Assembly: GCF_009709575.1 (NCBI RefSeq)
Contig: NZ_WIXO01000001.1
Coordinates: 1,488,001-1,552,000 of the forward strand
DNA: 64,000 bases
Reading direction: 5' to 3'
Origin: Streptomyces taklimakanensis
GTDB taxonomy: Bacteria > Actinomycetota > Actinomycetes > Streptomycetales > Streptomycetaceae
Shown here: one piece after another, positions 59,464 to 64,000 of the stretch
Layout of the letters: each line of letters opens with the position of its first letter
How positions within the stretch are numbered: the first letter of the stretch is position 1
Made by a program: the position numbers and the translations under genes
Notes under the pieces: generated by a model
Told to the model about the DNA's origin: nothing
What the model saw: only the letters and a program-made list of their open reading frames with translations
Databases searched by the model: none

Positions 59464-60012
59464 TCACCCCGCGCCGCCCCGCTCCCGCGCCTCCACCGCC
59501 TCGCCGGCGGCCTCCAGCGCCAGATGCCACGGGTACTCCTCCGGCCGCCCCTGCCCCGGCGGGTTCGGTTCGAACCCGCCGGGGCCGTAGAGCATCCGCA
59601 CCCCCGCCCCGCGCAGGGTCTCCACCGAGCGGTCGAACTGCGGGTGCCGGGCGTAGGTCGAGTTCAGGCACGGCATCATCACGAGCGGGATGCGCTTGCC
59701 CATGGCCTCCGCCGTGAACCCCACGACGAACGTCGAAGTGATGCCCAGCGCACAGGCGTTGACCGTGTGCAGCGTCGCCGGGGCCACCACCACGGCATCC
59801 GTCCGGGGCCACGTCTCGGGCCGGCCGTACGCCCGGTAGGAGCTGCGCACCGGGTGCCCGGTCAGCTCCTCCAACTCCTCCAGCCGGTCCGCCAACCACT
59901 CCCGCGCGGTGGGCGTCAGCCCCAGGCACACGTCCCACCCCCGCGCCTGCGCGTCGCGGACCGCGCGATCGACGTATACGACCGGCGGGGCCGCGCAGCC
60001 GAAGAGGTACAT
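59464..60012 (-). CDS. Flavoprotein of the Dfp/PPC-decarboxylase fold
   Basis: A 182-residue flavoprotein family member. It starts YLFGCAAPPVVYVDRAVRDAQARGWDVCLGLTPTAREWL and has the FMN-binding AVVVAPATLHTVNACALGITSTFVVGF and PLVMMPCLNSTYARHPQFDRSVETLRGAGVRMLYGPGGFEPNPPG. The ATG at 60012 is chosen because GAGGAAG precedes it; an ATG at 60027 would add 5 residues. It is divergent from an XRE regulator. Real substrate unknown; phosphopantothenoylcysteine decarboxylase itself is longer and usually fused. Confidence 0.85.
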   Translation of the reverse strand: MYLFGCAAPPVVYVDRAVRDAQARGWDVCLGLTPTAREWLADRLEELEELTGHPVRSSYRAYGRPETWPRTDAVVVAPATLHTVNACALGITSTFVVGFTAEAMGKRIPLVMMPCLNSTYARHPQFDRSVETLRGAGVRMLYGPGGFEPNPPGQGRPEEYPWHLALEAAGEAVEARERGGAG

Positions 60013-60090
60013 GACTCGCTTCCTCATGCCCGGAAGTTCATCACACCTGTTCAGCGCGGGCAGGTGGGAAGGAGGGCCGCACCCGGGTAG

Positions 60091-60113
60091 CGTTCCTGCA
60101 ATTGCACGGAACG
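60091..60113. promoter_or_regulatory. Operator-like inverted repeat with TGCAATTGCA core
   Basis: CGTTCC (60091-60096), the perfect palindrome TGCAATTGCA (60097-60106), one C, then GGAACG (60108-60113) make a 23-bp near-perfect dyad. It lies between the flavoprotein gene and the XRE gene and ends 12 bases before the GTG at 60126, overlapping its ribosome binding region. Confidence 0.6.
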
Positions 60114-60125
60114 GAGGAACCCGGG

Positions 60126-61310
60126 GTGCCCTCACTCGACGACGATCACATCGGCATCCGGATCGCGGCACAGCGGAAACGCGCCGGACTCACCCAGCAG
60201 GGCCTCGCCCAACGCATCCCCTACTCCTACAGCCTCCTGCGGCACGTCGAGAGTGGCCACAAGAGCGCGTCGCCGCAGTTCGTCGCCGCCGTCGCCCGAG
60301 CCCTGGGGATCGAGACCGCGGTGCTGACGGGACAGCACACCCCCTCCCCCCGACCCGACCGCGTCACCTCCCTGGTGCAGCCCGTCCGCGAGGCGCTCGA
60401 CCTGTACGACCTGCCACCGGACCCCCATCTGCCCACAGCGCCGCCCCACGAGCTGGTCGCGGCCGCCGACGCCCTCTGCCGCGACGTGCGGGGAGCACGG
60501 CTGTACCAGGCCGCGACGGTCCTGCCCGGGCTCCTCGCCGACCTCAGCGCCACCTGCCGGGAACGCCCGGCGACCGAACTGTGGCGGGCCCTGGCCTCGG
60601 CCTGCCGCAGCGCGCACGACGTGACGACGAAGCTCGGCTGCTACGACCTGGCGACGGTGGCGCTGGACCGGATGGGCTGGGCCGCCGAGCAGGCCGGCGA
60701 CCCCCTGCTCGGCGCGATCCGTCAGTACAAACGAGCCCTGTCCTACCGCAGTCGGGACGCCGAGCACCGCATCGGCCTGCGCATGGTGGCGGCCGGACAC
60801 GAGATGCTGCGCCAGACCGTCGAGACCACCGAGTCCCTGGCGGTGGCCGGGCAACTCCACCTGGGCGCGGCCGTGATCGCCGCCCGCGCGGGCGACCGGA
60901 GCGCCGTGGAGTGCCACCTGGAACGGGCCGGTGAGATCGCCCGGCGCACCGGGGAGGTCGGAGCGGTGCACTGGCTCTCCTTCGGCCCGGCGAACGTGGG
61001 GGCCCACGAGGTGTTCGCCCGGCTGGAGTTGCGCCAGTACGACGAGGCGCTCGCGGCGGCGCGGGCCGTCCGTCCGCCGCGCGGCTGGGCGGCGTCGCGG
61101 CGAGCCGCGCTGCTGGTGGACCGGGCCCGCGCGGAGATGGAGACCGGACGGGTGGAGGCGGCGCTCGCCTCGCTGGCCAGGGCCCGCGAACTGGCGCCCC
61201 AGCAGACCCGTTTCCACCCCCGGGTGCGGGAGACGGTGAGCGGCCTGCTGAACCTGCGGCGCCGCTCGCCGGACGCCCTGACGCGGATGGCCGCGTGGGT
61301 GGGGGTCTGA
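60126..61310 (+). CDS. XRE-type regulator with helical ligand/TPR-like domain
   Basis: A 394-residue regulator. The helix-turn-helix is at about 8-65 (IGIRIAAQRKRAGLTQQGLAQRIPYSYSLLRHVESGHKSASPQFVAAVARALG). The rest is helical and repeat-like (LWRALASACRSAHDVTTKLGCYDLATVALDRMGWAAEQAG; ECHLERAGEIARRTGEVGAVHWLSFGPANVGAHEVFARLELRQYDEALAAARAV), resembling the tetratricopeptide type seen in peptide-responsive regulators. GTG follows GGAGG. It is divergent from the flavoprotein gene and a dyad covers its promoter, so autoregulation and control of that gene are likely. Confidence 0.85.
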   Translation: MPSLDDDHIGIRIAAQRKRAGLTQQGLAQRIPYSYSLLRHVESGHKSASPQFVAAVARALGIETAVLTGQHTPSPRPDRVTSLVQPVREALDLYDLPPDPHLPTAPPHELVAAADALCRDVRGARLYQAATVLPGLLADLSATCRERPATELWRALASACRSAHDVTTKLGCYDLATVALDRMGWAAEQAGDPLLGAIRQYKRALSYRSRDAEHRIGLRMVAAGHEMLRQTVETTESLAVAGQLHLGAAVIAARAGDRSAVECHLERAGEIARRTGEVGAVHWLSFGPANVGAHEVFARLELRQYDEALAAARAVRPPRGWAASRRAALLVDRARAEMETGRVEAALASLARARELAPQQTRFHPRVRETVSGLLNLRRRSPDALTRMAAWVGV

Positions 61311-61454
61311 GGGGCGCCCGTGCGGCGGCGGATGCCCCCTCGGACGCCGGCGGCGGACGCCGGGGGCCGGTGTCACCGAAGAGTGACAGTTGAGGGGTGT
61401 CCGCGCCGCCACCCTGGGTGCGTAAGCGACCATGACGACGCCCGGGGACCTCCG

Positions 61455-61904
61455 TTGCAGACGCCGCCCGACGCCACATCGCCCACCCCCGCGGTCCCTC
61501 CCGCGGACGGCCGCCGAACCGGAGCCCCGGGACCGGCGGACGCGCCCGGACCGGTGGACGCACCGGCACCGGTGGACGTCGAGGCCGTCCGACGCACCAT
61601 CCGCCGGGCCCTGGCCCACGGCAGCGCGCTCCCCCACCACGAGGAGTTGGTGGAGCTGGAGGCACTGCTGCGGGAGCACATCCGACGGCTGCTGCCCATC
61701 GCACGGGCCCGCGCGGCGGCGCTGCGGCCGGTCTCCCCGCAACGGCTGCGGTACCGGGCACGCCTGGAGTGGATCGCCAACCAGGTCGGCCGCGGACTCG
61801 GCGAAGGGCTGCCGTCCGCCCGGCAACAGGTGCGGTCCCTCGCCCAGGACTGCCGCTGGCTGCTGCACCAGACCCCCGAGTGGAACAGGAAGGCGACACC
61901 GTGA
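61455..61904 (+). CDS. DUF6415-like protein
   Basis: A protein of about 149 residues. The N-terminal 45 residues are Pro/Ala-rich. The helical C-terminal part, VRRTIRRALAHGSALPHHEELVELEALLREHIRRLLPIARARAAAL and VGRGLGEGLPSARQQVRSLAQDCRWLL, matches the small DUF6415 family seen near natural-product and regulator genes. The start is uncertain; I use the TTG at 61455, and a GTG at 61383 is an alternative. Its stop overlaps the next GTG by 4 bases. Confidence 0.65.
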   Translation: MQTPPDATSPTPAVPPADGRRTGAPGPADAPGPVDAPAPVDVEAVRRTIRRALAHGSALPHHEELVELEALLREHIRRLLPIARARAAALRPVSPQRLRYRARLEWIANQVGRGLGEGLPSARQQVRSLAQDCRWLLHQTPEWNRKATP

Positions 61905-62485
61905 CCATCTCCCCCCGCTCCACGCCGGGCGACCGGGCCGACCGCACCGCTCCGTCGGCGGGTACGGTCCCCCGGCCGCGCCCCGCGATGGACGACACAC
62001 CGGACCTCCGCCCCGGCACCGACGGGGATTCCCCGGCGACCGGCTGGCTGCGCCCCACCGGACGTGTCCCCGCCGTGCTGTCGGCCTGGGGACACGGCGT
62101 GCTGGCCGAGGTTCCCACCGGGATCGCCTGGGACGTCGTGCGCGTCCCCTCCGAACTGGGCCCCGACACGGTGCGGCGGCTCCGCGCCACCCGGGCGCCG
62201 CTCGGTCCCGTCCTCACCACCCCCCTGGGCACGGACTTCGTCGTCGCGCCCGGCTCGGCGGACGGCTGGGCCGTCACCGGAACGAGCGTGCTGGGCCGCG
62301 GCACGCTCGTCCTGCTGCCGCCCCCGGAGACCGTCGAGCCCCGGCGGGTCGGGAGCCGCGGCTGGCTCGTCGCCCCGGACGGCCGCGGGACGCTGACCCG
62401 CGCGGCGGACCTGCGGGACGCCTACACCGAGGCCCTGTCCGCCGCGGCGGCGGCCCAGGAGTCGGCGGCCGTCGAACCCGCGTGA
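61901..62485 (+). CDS. Hypothetical protein coupled to the DUF6415-like gene
   Basis: A 194-residue protein. After a polar leader it reads AVLSAWGHGVLAEVPTGIAWDVVRVPSELGPDTVRRLRATRAPLGPVLTTPLGTDFVVAPGSADGW, then LVLLPPPETVEPRRVGSRGWLVAPDGRGTLTRAADLRDAYTEAL. The W-DVVRVP / GPV / LVPP-type pattern occurs in small Streptomyces proteins reminiscent of a primase/polymerase-like fold core, but no catalytic residues can be identified. GTG overlaps the upstream stop as GTGA. Function unknown. Confidence 0.65.
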   Translation: MTISPRSTPGDRADRTAPSAGTVPRPRPAMDDTPDLRPGTDGDSPATGWLRPTGRVPAVLSAWGHGVLAEVPTGIAWDVVRVPSELGPDTVRRLRATRAPLGPVLTTPLGTDFVVAPGSADGWAVTGTSVLGRGTLVLLPPPETVEPRRVGSRGWLVAPDGRGTLTRAADLRDAYTEALSAAAAAQESAAVEPA

Positions 62486-62632
62486 CGAACCCCCGGACGG
62501 GAGCGGTCCCCACCCCACCGCTCCCCTGACCCGCCCTCCGTCCCGCGGTGCCCCGCAACGGACCCCACGGCCCCGTGCGCCCGGCGCACGGGGCGCACGC
62601 ATGGGAGGCGGTCACCCGGATAGGCGTACGGG

Positions 62633-63181
62633 GTGACCAGTTACCAGGAGAGAGGCGTTCCCACCGGGGCCGACGCGACCTCGCCCGCGCCGCCGCGCGC
62701 ACCCGTGGCGCCACGGGCCAGACCGTCGCCCCCACGGCCGTTGGAGCCGCGACGGGACGGCGAGGGCAGCCTGGCCCATGTGGTGGAGACCCTCCTCGAC
62801 AAGGGCCTGGTGCTCAACGCGGACATCATGGTGTCGGTGGCCGGTGTCGAACTCCTCGGCATCCGACTGCGCGCGGCCCTCGCCTCGTTCGAGACGGCCG
62901 CGCGGTACGGACTGGAGTTCCCCTCCGGCACCGACGTCGAGACCGCCGCCTGGCGCGAGGCCCGCGAGGAGCGGGACACCTGCCCCGAGTGCGGCAAGCG
63001 TTCCCCGGTACGGCAGTTGCTGGAGGACATGTGCCCGTGGTGCGGGTGGCGCAGCGCGCGGGCTCGGCTGGCCGACCGCGTCGCGCCCGCCCTGCCGGAG
63101 ACCTCCGACGCTCCCTCGGGCGAGCGGTCCGCGGGGAAGCCGGCCGCGGCGGCCTCCCGGGAGGACGGGGACCGTGGCTGA
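62633..63181 (+). CDS. Gas-vesicle-family (GvpA/GvpJ-like) protein with C-terminal zinc ribbon
   Basis: A 182-residue protein. Residues 1-45 are Pro/Ala-rich. The GvpA-like core is SLAHVVETLLDKGLVLNADIMVSVAGVELLGIRLRAALASFETAARYG (about residues 46-93), matching the helix-beta-beta-helix unit of gas vesicle shell and tip proteins. A zinc ribbon follows: CPECGKRSPVRQLLEDMCPWCGW (two CxxC pairs, about 121-141), not usual in GvpA or GvpJ. GTG start at 62633. The stop overlaps the next gene by 8 bases. It may be a minor or accessory gas vesicle component. Confidence 0.8.
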   Translation: MTSYQERGVPTGADATSPAPPRAPVAPRARPSPPRPLEPRRDGEGSLAHVVETLLDKGLVLNADIMVSVAGVELLGIRLRAALASFETAARYGLEFPSGTDVETAAWREAREERDTCPECGKRSPVRQLLEDMCPWCGWRSARARLADRVAPALPETSDAPSGERSAGKPAAAASREDGDRG

Positions 63182-64000
63182 GCGGACGCCCTCCGGCACG
63201 ACACCGTTGAGGCCGACGCGGGATCCGCGCGTGACGCTGGACGACCTCGTCGAGGTCCTGCTGAACAAGGGCGCCGTCCTGCACCTGGACCTCATCGTGG
63301 CGGTGGCCGACATCCCGCTGATCGGCGTCAGCCTGCGCGCCGCGATCGCCGGCATGGAGACCATGCTGGAGTACGGCATGATGCGCCGGTGGGACGAGGA
63401 CACCCGCGCCTGGGTGGAACGCTCCACCGCCCGCCGCGACCTGGAGCCGGCGCCCGGCGAACACCACGTCGCCCACATGCGCGGCGGCCACCTGCTCCAG
63501 GACGGCTTCCGGACCACCTGGCGGCCCGGCACCGTCCACCTCACCGACCGACGGCTGGTCGTGCTGCGCCGGGAGCCGCGCGAGGTGCTGTGGGAGACGG
63601 AGTTGACGGCGATCCGCGCGGTGCGGCCGGAGACCGAACGCACCGTCGGCGGCGAGGTGCGCACCCGGCTGCGCGTCGTCCTCGACGACGGACGCGAGGG
63701 CCTGCTCTCCGCCTCCGACCCGGAGAGGCTGCGCGAACTGCTGGCGAGCACCTGCCCCGGCCCCCTGGAGACCGGCCCCCCGCCCCGGGAGCCCGACGAG
63801 GGCCGCACCGTCGTCGAGGGGCACCTCTGGTACCACGAGCCGCGCCGGGACGGCTCCCTGTGGCGGGGCGGGCACGGGCGGCTCACCCCGGACGGACTGG
63901 TCTGGAAGTCGCCCCTGGACGCCCGGCCCGCCCTCGTCGTCCCCGCCGACGCCGTCGTCGCGGCGCGCCCCGCCCCCGGCGACGGTCCGGGCGGCGAGGG
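63174..64000 (+). CDS. Gas-vesicle-family protein with PH/GRAM-like domains (partial)
   Basis: The gene starts with GTG at 63174 and runs off the right edge after 275 codons. Residues 18-75 are GvpA/GvpS-like: TLDDLVEVLLNKGAVLHLDLIVAVADIPLIGVSLRAAIAGMETMLEYGMM. The rest reads GHLLQDGFRTTWRPGTVHLTDRRLVVLRREPREVLWETELTAIRAV and LRVVLDDGREGLLSASDPERLRELL, a bacterial PH/GRAM-like beta-barrel. A second similar unit begins at LWRGGHGRLTPDGLVWKSPL. The GTVHLTDRRL strand is typical of GRAM/bPH domains, which bind lipids or proteins. The fusion is unusual. It probably opens a gas vesicle cluster beyond the window. Confidence 0.78.
   Translation, partial: MAERTPSGTTPLRPTRDPRVTLDDLVEVLLNKGAVLHLDLIVAVADIPLIGVSLRAAIAGMETMLEYGMMRRWDEDTRAWVERSTARRDLEPAPGEHHVAHMRGGHLLQDGFRTTWRPGTVHLTDRRLVVLRREPREVLWETELTAIRAVRPETERTVGGEVRTRLRVVLDDGREGLLSASDPERLRELLASTCPGPLETGPPPREPDEGRTVVEGHLWYHEPRRDGSLWRGGHGRLTPDGLVWKSPLDARPALVVPADAVVAARPAPGDGPGGE

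Noticed and set aside
60132..62000. A 622-codon minus-strand frame over the XRE and DUF6415-like genes
   Set aside because: Composition is antisense-like (Arg/Gly/Pro-rich), with no domain, and the plus-strand genes have clear motifs and ribosome binding sites.

Overview
The window is a 64 kb stretch of very GC-rich actinobacterial chromosome. GTG starts, 4-bp ATGA/GTGA gene overlaps, Tat and Sec signal peptides, WhiJ-like and XRE regulator clusters, an actinobacterial-type RNase P RNA and an SCO2322-family gene all point to Streptomyces or a close relative. I saw no insertion sequence, prophage, CRISPR array, tRNA or rRNA. Most of it reads as ordinary chromosomal core with small accessory patches.

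Layout. 0-7 kb: the 5' end of a PucR-type regulator, an anti-sigma-like ATPase, a GNAT acetyltransferase, then two paralogous ABATE/CGNR zinc-finger regulators. One is divergent from an HPP membrane protein. The other is divergent from a VOC - flavin split-barrel - ferredoxin - ferredoxin reductase operon. 7-15 kb: Bcr/CflA efflux pump, PhoD phosphatase, PhzF-like isomerase, lactate 2-monooxygenase, HAD phosphatase, cupin and a decayed Uma2 nuclease gene. 15-20 kb: a secreted ALF-repeat protein with an exact internal duplication, three tiny coupled genes, an XRE regulator/GNAT pair and an SDR. 19.7-20.2 kb: rnpB. 20-30 kb: MerR/membrane pair, DUF2254 protein, YaaA, KDPG aldolase, the conserved Nif3 - zinc ribbon - RNase H/phosphatase operon (the zinc ribbon gene apparently starts with CTG), and a palindrome-flanked gene of unknown function.

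30-40 kb: methyltransferase, cell-wall amidase, DUF5336 membrane protein, then a glycosyltransferase - methyltransferase - alpha/alpha-toroid operon divergent from a KstR-like regulator with a KstR-type operator between them, and a large secreted amidase. 39.9-46 kb is the most interesting system: a cobalamin riboswitch ahead of five overlapping genes encoding two secreted, C-terminally anchored proteins (one an alpha/alpha toroid) and a complete ECF transporter (T, fused A1A2, S). This looks like cobalamin uptake with dedicated surface binding proteins. 46-55 kb: a pair of genes sharing a domain, a GT87-PAP2 fusion, a small monooxygenase, a peptidoglycan-binding protein, a HAD phosphatase, a manganese-riboswitch-controlled GDT1-type exporter, a secreted HNH nuclease and a secreted SOD-like protein. 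55-61 kb: DedA protein and a WhiJ-like locus (methyltransferase, DUF397, XRE regulator, anti-sigma-like ATPase), a repeat-bearing gap, a secreted small protein and a flavoprotein/XRE pair. 61-64 kb: a DUF6415-like pair, then two gas-vesicle-family proteins with unusual C-terminal domains (zinc ribbon; PH/GRAM-like), the second cut by the window edge.

Start codons were chosen from ribosome binding sites and overlaps. Functions rest on recognised motifs and family resemblance; no database search was run.
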